Shown: positions 42,926 to 50,804 of the stretch, in pieces
How positions within the stretch are numbered: the stretch's first letter is position 1
Layout: each line of letters starts with the position of its first letter
Assembly (NCBI RefSeq): GCF_923077115.1
Contig: NZ_CAKLPX010000001.1
Span: forward strand, 1,426,001 to 1,490,000
Direction of reading: 5' to 3'
Length of the DNA: 64,000 bases
Source: Sinobacterium norvegicum
Lineage (GTDB): Bacteria > Pseudomonadota > Gammaproteobacteria > Pseudomonadales > Sinobacteriaceae
The notes under the pieces: model-generated
Told to the model about the DNA's origin: nothing
The model's input: the letters and a program-made list of their open reading frames with translations, nothing else
Database searches by the model: none
Made by a program: the position numbers and the translations under genes

Positions 42926-44179
42926 TCAACCGATATTAGTCTGCAAACGCAATTCTTTCAGACAGATAGAATTATGATTACTGTTATCGCGCACCGGTTC
43001 CTCAGCCAAGGTCAGGTTGGGGAAACGTTCGAACAGTTTGGTAATGGTGAGATACAGTTGACGCTTAGCCATTGCTGCACCAATACAGTAACGCGGGCCA
43101 TAACCGAATAAAATATCTGGATCAAAGTTACGGCTGACATCCAACACCTCTGGATTGGGAAAGCGTTCGGGATCCATTTTATCGAGATGCGGCATCAATA
43201 AGACCAGCTGCCCCTTCGTCACCTGCTGCCCTAATACCTCCATATCTTCCGGTGCATAACGGGCAAAGCCCATTTTTGAATTCATGCTCCAACGTAAAAT
43301 TTCAGTAAAGGCATTTGAGAAGGACTCGGGAGTGGCCAATGCAGCATCACGCTGATCAGGGTTTTTCACCAGTGCATAAACAGACCACTGCTGAGCCATC
43401 AGAGTGGTATCAGCACCAGCGCCGATAAGCGCCAAGATAAGGGTAATAATATCCCACTCGGTGAAATCCGGGTTGGCAGCCTCCAGCTCTAGCATGGTGC
43501 TCAAAAAGTCATCCTGCTCTGGCGACGTTCTTCTCTCGGCAATAACCAACTTAATTAAATCGATGGCATGGTTACACTGCTGCCTGACTTCTTCCCGGCG
43601 TTCCTCCGATATTGTCGGATTCCAAGTCTCGGTAAAGTTCTCTATCAGTGGTTTTATCTCGTCCCAGTACTTCTCAGGAATGCCAATCATACGAGTTATG
43701 GTGATAAAGGGAATATGCTCGGCCACTTGTTTAATGTAATCGAAGGACGCCGGCTCACCCAGCGAGGCAAGTAGCTTATCGATGTCTGGCTCTATGCGTC
43801 GCTGAATTTCATCGACCACATTACGTGAGAATGCAGGCGAGACGACCTTGCGTATCAAGCGATGATGACTGTGATCGGCAACCAGGCTATGACCAATCAA
43901 CGCCTTTTCAAAATTACCCCAATCATCTTCATTCGGTTTTTGCGGAGCAAACTCCCAGTCATAAAAGTCCGACGACAAATACTCACGACGCCAGCAATCC
44001 ATAATATCGCCAATATCGGTCATCACCCACGCCTGCCAGGGTGGGTAAAAAACCATCGGGCCACGCTCAGCCAGGGCACGACACTGCGGCATCGGGTTTT
44101 GACAGTATGCATCCGAGGCAGGATTAAACACCTCTTCTATGCTGCGCTCTGTTTTGCTTTGTGTTGTCTCGGTCGTCAT
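42926..44179 (-). CDS. Cytochrome P450
   Basis: A bacterial soluble P450 of about 417 residues. The I-helix oxygen-activation motif GAGADTT lies near residue 255, the K-helix ExxR (EILR) near 293, and the heme-binding FGYGPRYCIGAAMA with ligand Cys365. The HSHHRLIRKVVSPAF C-helix motif is also present. The ATG at 44179 is preferred because AAGGT lies upstream; an earlier frame start gives an unlikely N-terminus. It would hydroxylate a hydrophobic substrate with an external ferredoxin and reductase, neither of which is in the window. The neighbouring SDR could oxidise the resulting alcohol. Confidence 0.93.
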   Translation of the reverse strand: MTTETTQSKTERSIEEVFNPASDAYCQNPMPQCRALAERGPMVFYPPWQAWVMTDIGDIMDCWRREYLSSDFYDWEFAPQKPNEDDWGNFEKALIGHSLVADHSHHRLIRKVVSPAFSRNVVDEIQRRIEPDIDKLLASLGEPASFDYIKQVAEHIPFITITRMIGIPEKYWDEIKPLIENFTETWNPTISEERREEVRQQCNHAIDLIKLVIAERRTSPEQDDFLSTMLELEAANPDFTEWDIITLILALIGAGADTTLMAQQWSVYALVKNPDQRDAALATPESFSNAFTEILRWSMNSKMGFARYAPEDMEVLGQQVTKGQLVLLMPHLDKMDPERFPNPEVLDVSRNFDPDILFGYGPRYCIGAAMAKRQLYLTITKLFERFPNLTLAEEPVRDNSNHNSICLKELRLQTNIG

Positions 44180-44430
44180 TCTGTCACACCTTTTTATCAT
44201 TATAGTTATGGTTGCCGCCATCCTGGCGAATGTATGTTGCAGTACTTGAAGTCAATTCCCTGCTCCGCCATACTCAACTTGGCTGATACATTTATGTAAC
44301 ACCGTTTTTTTACTCAGTGGAAGACTATTTGTTCATGTTATCCACTAATTAATATTCGCCTCGTCATTATGAGTGAGTTCGACGGCGGCAACTCCGCTAT
44401 TTTCGACATTCTGCCAGGTATCACCCCACT

Positions 44431-45501
44431 ATGTTTCTGCGCGTCCTCTTGATCCTTTGCTTTGCTACGCTACTCCCGCTCGTCAGCCATGCTGATGAGG
44501 ACTGGAACCCAACGCCACCGAAGGCTGAAAAATGGGATTGGTTGCAGTTAACCTCTGGTGAATGGCTCAAGGGCGAGGTTATTGTGCTCTACAACGATGC
44601 CGTTGAATTCGATAGCGACGAACTTGATGAGGTCACCATCGACCTCGAAGACATTAAAAGTTTACGCACCGCACAGGTGTTAGAGGTGCGATTCCTTGGG
44701 GGTATTGACCGTGTTGGCCAAATCACCATGATCGATGATCAGCTCCATTTCAACGGCGAAGAACAGGGGTATTCTCGCCATGCCATCCTCAGCGCCACCG
44801 CCGGTGAGGCCAAGGAAAGTAACTACTGGGTGGCTAAATTTAGCCTCGGCGCCAATATTCGCCAGGGCAACTCCGATCAGGTCGACATAACCTCCAGCTT
44901 AAAAGCTAAGCGCAGAACCGTCGGCAATCGTTTAGATTTCGATTATATTGCCAACTATAGCCAACTCGACAATGAGGAAACCGCGGATAATCAGCGTTTT
45001 AATTTCAGCTGGGACCGATTCATTCGTGACCGCCTATTTTGGCGCCCCATTTTCCTCGAATATCTTCATGACCCATTCCAAAACATCAACAGCAAGTACA
45101 CCGTGGGTACCGGCCTTGGTTATGACATTGTTGATAACGACCGAACCGAGTGGAATATTGTTGCCGGCCCAGCCTTTCAGCAAACACAGTTCATCACGGT
45201 TGAAGAGGGAAAAAACGACAGAGAGAATACCGGTTCATTCGGCTTATCCAGCGATTATGAATACGAGATCACCGGTGATATAGACTACTTCCTTAACTAC
45301 TCTGGCAACTTTGTGAACAGTGCCTCAGGCACTTACAACCACTATTTGAGTACCGGTCTCGAAATCGAACTGACAAAAATGCTCGATCTTGATATTTCAC
45401 TGAACTGGGACCACACCAAAAACCCGCAGGCTGATGAAGACGGTATTACCCCGAAGAGTGATGATCTCCGTCTCGTCGTTGGCATTGGTATCGAGTACTA
45501 A
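44431..45501 (+). CDS. DUF481 outer-membrane beta-barrel protein
   Basis: A 356-residue protein with a signal peptide (about 1-21, ending SHA). The N-terminal domain, with WLQLTSGEWLKGEVIVLYND and VTIDLEDIKSL, is an SH3-like adaptor often attached to DUF481. The C-terminal part is a DUF481 beta-barrel: repeated amphipathic strands such as VAKFSLGANIRQGNSDQVDI and the C-terminal LVVGIGIEY ending in tyrosine, typical for outer-membrane insertion. E. coli YdiY is a relative. The role is unknown. It overlaps the convergent hypothetical gene by 4 bp. Confidence 0.88.
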   Translation: MFLRVLLILCFATLLPLVSHADEDWNPTPPKAEKWDWLQLTSGEWLKGEVIVLYNDAVEFDSDELDEVTIDLEDIKSLRTAQVLEVRFLGGIDRVGQITMIDDQLHFNGEEQGYSRHAILSATAGEAKESNYWVAKFSLGANIRQGNSDQVDITSSLKAKRRTVGNRLDFDYIANYSQLDNEETADNQRFNFSWDRFIRDRLFWRPIFLEYLHDPFQNINSKYTVGTGLGYDIVDNDRTEWNIVAGPAFQQTQFITVEEGKNDRENTGSFGLSSDYEYEITGDIDYFLNYSGNFVNSASGTYNHYLSTGLEIELTKMLDLDISLNWDHTKNPQADEDGITPKSDDLRLVVGIGIEY

Positions 45502-46277
45502 GCCAGCGTCAAATAGTTATTGGCCTTTATATCACTCTTAATCTGCTTGACGGCGCGCTTATAGCTAGCGCGCAAATGCGCCTTCAAATAACGTGTTGCC
45601 TGCCCGTATGGAATACTTTTCAACTGACAAAATACCGCCAAGGCAAAGACTACTTCATTCTCACTCAAGCTTGCCTGACGATTCGCACTGGCGTTATAAC
45701 AGCTGCCGCAGCCACCTTTAAATGAATAAGCAGAGTTGACCATCATCACACCGAAACCAAGGAAGATAGCCACCACCTCTGTCGCCTCGATGAAATAGTC
45801 TCGACCACCCGGTGGCAACTGCTGTGACTGAGCCACCATATGCTGCGCCAACAGGTGCGCAAAACTGGATGACAAATCCTCAGGCTTAAGGGTTTGTTGC
45901 GGTTGATAGCTGAGGGCTAATACCGTGTCGGTGCTCAACAGCGAAACTGGCGACCCCTCACTACCCGAGGAATCTCGTTCAATTGTCGTCAAGCCCAGTA
46001 AGGCGGGTGACTGCTGACTGAACTGCTCCGGCGGCAACAACACAAAAGGCCAATGGCTTAAACCGGCGTAGCGCTGACAATGACTGAAAATGTTGACGGC
46101 CTTGGCGTGAACACTATCGACCCGGCCAGGGAAAAACGCATTAGTCGGCTCGATTAAGCGTGTTCTCTCGTTGAACTCCTGGCGATCAAAATTAGCTAAC
46201 GCCCAGGCAAAGCATTGATAGATCCAGTCGGCACTCTGCTCAGGCAGCAGCGGCTTGGTGTTAAAAATAGCGAGCAT
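45498..46277 (-). CDS. Conserved-looking hypothetical protein
   Basis: A 259-residue protein of unrecognised family. The most distinctive part is VVAIFLGFGVMMVNSAYSFKGGCGSCYN (about 166-193), a helix ending in a C-G-S-C pair that could bind metal or be redox-active, followed by LSENEVVFALAVFCQLK. A strong GGGGGG ribosome-binding site precedes the ATG. The N-terminal half (to about residue 150) contains FDRQEFNERTRLIEPTNAFFPG, reminiscent of a nucleic-acid or metal-associated domain, but I cannot name it. It is convergent with the DUF481 gene. Confidence 0.7.
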   Translation of the reverse strand: MLAIFNTKPLLPEQSADWIYQCFAWALANFDRQEFNERTRLIEPTNAFFPGRVDSVHAKAVNIFSHCQRYAGLSHWPFVLLPPEQFSQQSPALLGLTTIERDSSGSEGSPVSLLSTDTVLALSYQPQQTLKPEDLSSSFAHLLAQHMVAQSQQLPPGGRDYFIEATEVVAIFLGFGVMMVNSAYSFKGGCGSCYNASANRQASLSENEVVFALAVFCQLKSIPYGQATRYLKAHLRASYKRAVKQIKSDIKANNYLTLA

Positions 46278-46777
46278 TCAGTCCCCCCTCTAACAATAAT
46301 CAGGTCATCGTAACAAAGTGTCATATCAGAGGTTAAGCGTTAATTACTGTTTAACACTAGATACTCGGGAGACCTGCGATAACACGCCCTCAAAGACCTT
46401 GCTTTCGGCGCCAAAGTCACGGCCTTGGTCACCTCGCTGTAGCACAGCAAACAGCCGATTCTGCAACACGGGGCACAAATTGAACAAACATTACACGGTT
46501 GTATACATTTCCACAGTTTCTGTGGGTAACTTGGTGGATAAAATGTTGGCATAGCGCCGAAAGCTACGCTATTTGTAGGCGGCGAACGGATTGTACATTT
46601 TTTAACCAGCAGGATATATACTAGTTATTAATCAATAACTTATATATATCAACAGTTATCTAAAGCTTTTTATACCGGTCTTCGCCCACCGCGTGCTGGC
46701 GGTATTATTTTGATGTGCATAAAGCCGCCCTAAAACGACTGCTATAGAACAACAAAGCGCTCTATCTACACAGTTTT
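46278..46777. other. Intergenic region with DnaA-box-like sites and AT-rich tract
   Basis: This 500-bp gap has no convincing gene. Two one-mismatch DnaA boxes occur in tandem, TGTGGGTAA (46521-46529) and GGTGGATAA (46533-46541), followed about 70 bp later by an AT-rich tract (about 46613-46665, for example tatatactagttattaatc). No dnaA, gidA or mioC is near, and GATC sites are absent, so origin function is doubtful. Confidence 0.35.
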
Positions 46778-47272
46778 TCAAATGTGGCCGATAATTTGAT
46801 AGCGTTTGTCGACGCCGCCAATACGGGTGATCAAAGTGTCATCGAGATAGCTGCCCAGCAGTAATGTACCCAGCGGGGAAACAGGCGTTACCACCACGAC
46901 CTCAGTGCCATCGACATCGAAACTCAGCCCACCGGCAGCGGGGCCAATAAAGACCACCCTGCAGGCAAGAGCATCTTGCCGATAGGAGACCAGAGAACCG
47001 ATACTAATCGGCGAATCTTGATCGATGGGGGTTGGTCGCAGCCGCCGATACTGATGAATATCTTGCAGGCACTGCGCCACTCGCTTAGCCTGTCCCTGGG
47101 CCAGATACGAAGCCTCCAACCCCAGTGTGTCATACTTATTTTCGGCGATATTCTCAACGTCGGTTGCCGTCTGATAGGCCTGCAGCGCCGCCTTTTCAGC
47201 TTGTTGATGGGTGGCCTCAAGTGCCGCGATCAACGCCACCAACACGTCATTTTTATCAATTGCTAATACCAC
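46778..47272 (-). CDS. GreA/GreB-family elongation-factor-like protein
   Basis: A 164-residue protein with an N-terminal helical pair (LIAALEATHQQAEKAALQAYQTATDVENIAENKYDTLGLEASYLAQGQ) and a C-terminal Gre-like FKBP-type domain (VVFIGPAAGGLSFDVDGTEVVVVTPVSPLGTLLLGSYLDD). The GPAAGG and TPVSPLG strings match the Gre C-domain pattern (SPLGRALLG). It lacks a clear acidic coiled-coil tip, so transcript-cleavage activity is uncertain. GTG start with GAGG at 7 nt. It may bind the RNA polymerase secondary channel. Confidence 0.7.
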   Translation of the reverse strand: MVLAIDKNDVLVALIAALEATHQQAEKAALQAYQTATDVENIAENKYDTLGLEASYLAQGQAKRVAQCLQDIHQYRRLRPTPIDQDSPISIGSLVSYRQDALACRVVFIGPAAGGLSFDVDGTEVVVVTPVSPLGTLLLGSYLDDTLITRIGGVDKRYQIIGHI

Positions 47273-47308
47273 TGTGCAGCCTCAACCAAAAAAAACAGGG
47301 TAACAGGA

Positions 47309-47608
47309 CTAGCGACTAATGGCGTTATTCATTCGTGCCGCCAGGGCAAAATCGAGTGCGGTTATTCCCCCTGCATCATGGCTGATCAAGTCGACGACAA
47401 CCTTGTTATAGATATTAAACCACTCGGGGTGATGATCGAGTTTCTCTGCCGCCAACGCACACTGGGTCATAAAGGCAAAGGCCTGACTGAAATCTGAAAA
47501 CATAAATGTGGTGTGCAACCGTCCATCGACTATTCGCCACTGTTGCTGTGAGCGGTTAATGCCATTGAGTGCGGCGGACATTTCGGCGGGGGTTAAGCAA
47601 TCGGCCAT
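47309..47608 (-). CDS. phhB: 4a-hydroxytetrahydrobiopterin dehydratase
   Basis: A 99-residue pterin-4a-carbinolamine dehydratase. The active-site signature [20 protein letters not shown] (about 60-79), followed by [17 protein letters not shown], fits the family pattern with paired histidines and distal aspartate. It recycles the pterin cofactor of phenylalanine hydroxylase. The start at 47608 has GGAG 7 nt upstream; the longer frame lacks protein-like sequence. No phenylalanine hydroxylase gene is in the window. Confidence 0.93.
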   Translation of the reverse strand: MADCLTPAEMSAALNGINRSQQQWRIVDGRLHTTFMFSDFSQAFAFMTQCALAAEKLDHHPEWFNIYNKVVVDLISHDAGGITALDFALAARMNNAISR

Positions 47609-47682
47609 GGTAACGCTCCATCTATCGGGGTAATAAGTATAGTATGAACAGCCAAGCGGCAACGATGATCACTAAAAAAAGG

Positions 47683-47715
47683 AAAAAAAAGCGATGACTC
47701 AAGGCCATCGCTTTT
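47683..47715 (-). terminator. Rho-independent terminator of cstA
   Basis: On the minus strand AAAAGCGATG...CATCGCTTTTTTTT forms a stem ending in eight T residues just after the cstA stop. Confidence 0.9.
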
Positions 47716-47731
47716 CAGCTAACACGAGCGC

Positions 47732-49198
47732 TTATGCGGCGACAGGCTGACGTTTGCTATGGACAATGATCAGCAGCAATAAGGCAGCAGCACCGACGCC
47801 AACACCAATCGGGGTGCCGAGTCCATGGGGCAGACCAAAGCCAATGCCGGCGCTCATAATATATGAGACCGTCACGCTGGTACCGATAACGGCAGGAATA
47901 CTGACAATCCAATGGAAGGTACCACGATCAAACAGATACTTTGTGGCCAGCCACAGAACGCTGGTAGAAAGTAGCATGTTCGAGAAGGCGAAGTAACGCC
48001 AGATCAACGAGAAATCAATCTTGGTCATAAAGTAGGCAATGACCAAAATCGGCACCGCTAGCAAGATACGGTTACGCATACTTTGAGGGATGTTAAAGGC
48101 ATCTACTATGGTTAAACGCAGCGAGCGGAATGCCGTATCACCAGAGGTAATCGGAAATACTGCCACGGCGATGATCGCCATAATACCACCGAAGACACCG
48201 AGGTAACTGCTGGCAACATGATTAACAACCAGGCCAGGACCGCCCTGATCCAGCAGTGATTTAAGCTCGACATAACCACCTGGGAAAGCAGCAATACCCG
48301 CCAAGGCCCACACGCAACCGACAACACCCTCAGACATCATGGCGCCATAATAAACTGGACGCACATACTTTTCGTTGGTTAAACAGCGAGCCATAATCGG
48401 CGCCTGAGTCGAGTGGAAACCACTGATTGCACCACAGGTAATGGTCATAAATAATAGCGGCCACACCGGCAGACCTTCGGCGTTAGGTTCTAAGAAATCA
48501 TGAGCATAATGGCCGTGCTGGAAGTAGGCAAAAAAGTCACCAGTAACCGGTAGGTGTGGAGCATTGAACAACAATGACACAGCAATAGAAACCGTCATCA
48601 CAATCATTAGCAAGCCAAACAGCGGGTAAAACTTGGTAATGATTTTATCGATTGGCAACAGCGTCGCCATGAAGTAGTAGCCGAGGATAACCAGCACCCA
48701 GAAAGTATTGCCCGCAAGAATAGTTCCTTCAAAAACCTCAAGGTTACTCAGCAAGCCAGCGGGGCTCATGATAAAAACCACACCTACGAAGAACAGCAGC
48801 ATGGCGGTAAAGATCAACATAATGCCTTTGAAGAAAATATTGAAATAGTGGCCCGCAATCTCTGGCAGGCTTTTGCCATCTTCTTTAATACTCAGCACAC
48901 CGGAGAAATAGTCGTGTACCGCTCCACCAATGATATTACCCAGCACAATCCAGACCAACGCGATGGGGCCATACAAAGCACCGAGTATGGGGCCAAAGAT
49001 GGGGCCGACACCGGCGATATTTAAAAACTGAATTAAGAAAGCCTTAACAGGGTGAATCGCAACGTAATCGACCCCCTCTTCAAAACGGCTTTGTGGCGTC
49101 TCAGCTGTCGGGTCAATCCCCGCCTGCTTCTCGACAAATGGGCTATAAAATTTATAACCCAATAGCAATAACGCAATACAGATAAAAAAGACAATCAT
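47732..49198 (-). CDS. cstA: CstA-family carbon-starvation transporter
   Basis: A membrane protein of about 488 residues with roughly 13 hydrophobic segments. The CstA family signatures are present: GPIFGPILGALYGPIALVWIVLGNIIGGAVHDYFSGVLS, the gate residues in FHSTQAPIMARCL, and GDTAFRSLRLTIVD. E. coli CstA and BtsT/YjiY import pyruvate or peptides. This is the shorter (under 500 aa) form. The start at 49198 (MIVFFIC) has AAGGAG upstream; a GTG 12 nt earlier overlaps the ribosome-binding site. It stands alone and is probably regulated by nutrient state. Confidence 0.9.
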   Translation of the reverse strand: MIVFFICIALLLLGYKFYSPFVEKQAGIDPTAETPQSRFEEGVDYVAIHPVKAFLIQFLNIAGVGPIFGPILGALYGPIALVWIVLGNIIGGAVHDYFSGVLSIKEDGKSLPEIAGHYFNIFFKGIMLIFTAMLLFFVGVVFIMSPAGLLSNLEVFEGTILAGNTFWVLVILGYYFMATLLPIDKIITKFYPLFGLLMIVMTVSIAVSLLFNAPHLPVTGDFFAYFQHGHYAHDFLEPNAEGLPVWPLLFMTITCGAISGFHSTQAPIMARCLTNEKYVRPVYYGAMMSEGVVGCVWALAGIAAFPGGYVELKSLLDQGGPGLVVNHVASSYLGVFGGIMAIIAVAVFPITSGDTAFRSLRLTIVDAFNIPQSMRNRILLAVPILVIAYFMTKIDFSLIWRYFAFSNMLLSTSVLWLATKYLFDRGTFHWIVSIPAVIGTSVTVSYIMSAGIGFGLPHGLGTPIGVGVGAAALLLLIIVHSKRQPVAA

Positions 49199-49612
49199 GG
49201 TAACATTCACTCCTTCCGTGTTTACAACAGTGTAGCCTAGTTAAGTTACTCTTTTAAAGCGTCTTTAACCGTTACAGTGATTGCAACACCCTGGTCTATG
49301 GTTTTCATTGTGCAGCTTAGTAATATTGGGTTGTAATGTGTTTCTGTCGCGCCAAAGAATCGCCAGAGACAGCGCCCCCTATCCCCTTACTAAATGCCGT
49401 GTTTACATGCTGGGCGATTATACAAATCCACCGACCAAGACCACTCGAATACATCAAATTTTATTCGGATAATAATTAACTCTTATCCAGTGTACTCACC
49501 GAAAACTTTCTAACGATTTGATTAATGCTTGTTCATCTATCGGCATCAGACTTTATGGTGCAGATCATGTCGGATAGAATCAGGGAAAATCATAATATGA
49601 AAAGGCCTCCAC
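49199..49612. other. Divergent intergenic region
   Basis: The region holds promoters for cstA (minus) and the enoyl-CoA hydratase (plus). The T-rich stretch around 49200-49260 fits a cstA promoter. A short plus-strand open frame (49281-49472) has no ribosome-binding site or protein-like composition and is not called. Confidence 0.35.
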
Positions 49613-50386
49613 GTGCAGCATCAAGACTTTCATGTCGACTGGCATGACTACTATGCGATTTTTACCATCACCCGCAGCCACAAAAAAAACGCCCTGAGCA
49701 AAAGCGTTATTGATGGCCTGGCAGCGTGTTTTGAGCAACTGGAAGAAAATTCATATCGAGGCCTAATCATTACTGGCGCCGACGGTATTTTTAGCGCCGG
49801 TACGGATTTGGCCGAAGCAGCAACGCTGTCGATGGCACAGAGCCAACATAAACTCGATACTGTCAGAGCGCTCTTTATTCGCATTTATCAGTCACCGATA
49901 ACCACTGTTGCGGCCATCCATGGTATTGCCTACGGCGGCGGTTTAGAGTTGGCAATGGCCTGCACTTTTAGAGTGGCCAGTGCTGACGCCAGGCTGGCAC
50001 TGCCCGAGATAAAGCTCGCTGTGCTACCCACCTACGGCGGCAGCCAATTCTTACCAGCCCTGGTCGGCAGGGCGAAGGCAACAGAATTAATACTAACCGG
50101 TAGAGCGGTGTTGGTTGAGGAGGCTTTACAGATTGGACTGATCAACCGCCACTGCGCTGATGACGTTGTCGCGGAAGCCTTTGAGTTGATGACAACCGTT
50201 ACCTGCCACAGCCAGGTTGCGATCAATCTTGTACATCAGTGTATTGACGCCGCACAGGACTTAACCTTGGAACAGGGCATGGCCGTGGAAGCCGAATGCG
50301 CCAAGGTCGCCCTGGCCAGCAGCGATGCCATGGAAGGGGTGACAGCCTTTCTAGAGAAGCGTGTACCCAACTACCAACACCGCTGA
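49613..50386 (+). CDS. Enoyl-CoA hydratase/isomerase family protein
   Basis: A 257-residue crotonase-fold protein. The first oxyanion-hole loop is GIFSAGTDLAEA and the second is GIAYGGGLELAMAC. The catalytic region ALPEIKLAVLPTYGGSQFLPALVG keeps an acidic residue (PEIKL) but has TYGG where canonical hydratases have G-GG-T-Q-R, so isomerase or dehydratase activity is equally possible. GTG start with AAAGG upstream. It stands alone. Confidence 0.88.
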   Translation: MQHQDFHVDWHDYYAIFTITRSHKKNALSKSVIDGLAACFEQLEENSYRGLIITGADGIFSAGTDLAEAATLSMAQSQHKLDTVRALFIRIYQSPITTVAAIHGIAYGGGLELAMACTFRVASADARLALPEIKLAVLPTYGGSQFLPALVGRAKATELILTGRAVLVEEALQIGLINRHCADDVVAEAFELMTTVTCHSQVAINLVHQCIDAAQDLTLEQGMAVEAECAKVALASSDAMEGVTAFLEKRVPNYQHR

Positions 50387-50400
50387 GCCGAGCCACCCCA

Positions 50401-50802
50401 TCAGTTACTGAAGTAGCTTTTAATACTGCGTTTGTAGAGGGTGTCGGCATCAATATGCCGGCCATTGCTAAATTCACACTCGCCGAGCGTACTACCATTC
50501 ACACCGGGCATTTCAATGTAGTGACCACCGTGAATAACACAGTAACGAGCACTCTCGTTATAGTAGCCACTCACCTTTCTTCCCGGTGGCTGGCAGTGGC
50601 CCTTCTGCACCGCAATTAAGGCACACTGCCTATTACCCTCAAAGACACAGACCGGGTATTCATCACCGTGGCCATCTTTAAACATCTGCTCCACCGCAGA
50701 CACATCGTCACAGCGCAGCGCTCTATCATCATCAAAAAAGACAGCGGCCAGCGCAGCAAATAATACGGTAAAGACTAAAACTGATCGTAGGTTTTTCTTC
50801 AT
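50401..50802 (-). CDS. Small exported protein resembling DUF333
   Basis: A 133-residue protein with an N-terminal hydrophobic segment (about 8-22), so it is exported or anchored. The C-terminal ARYCVIHGGHYIEMPGVNGS to GECEFSNGRHIDADTLY resembles the DUF333 (hemolysin-like) pattern Y-C-x3-G-G...G-x-C-x-F-x-x-G. It starts 2 bp after the transporter stop, so the two are cotranscribed. Function unknown. Confidence 0.65.
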   Translation of the reverse strand: MKKNLRSVLVFTVLFAALAAVFFDDDRALRCDDVSAVEQMFKDGHGDEYPVCVFEGNRQCALIAVQKGHCQPPGRKVSGYYNESARYCVIHGGHYIEMPGVNGSTLGECEFSNGRHIDADTLYKRSIKSYFSN

Positions 50803-50804
50803 GT

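Noticed and set aside
49281-49472. 63-codon plus-strand frame before the enoyl-CoA hydratase
   Set aside because: No ribosome-binding site, no domain, and it overlaps the expected promoter region.
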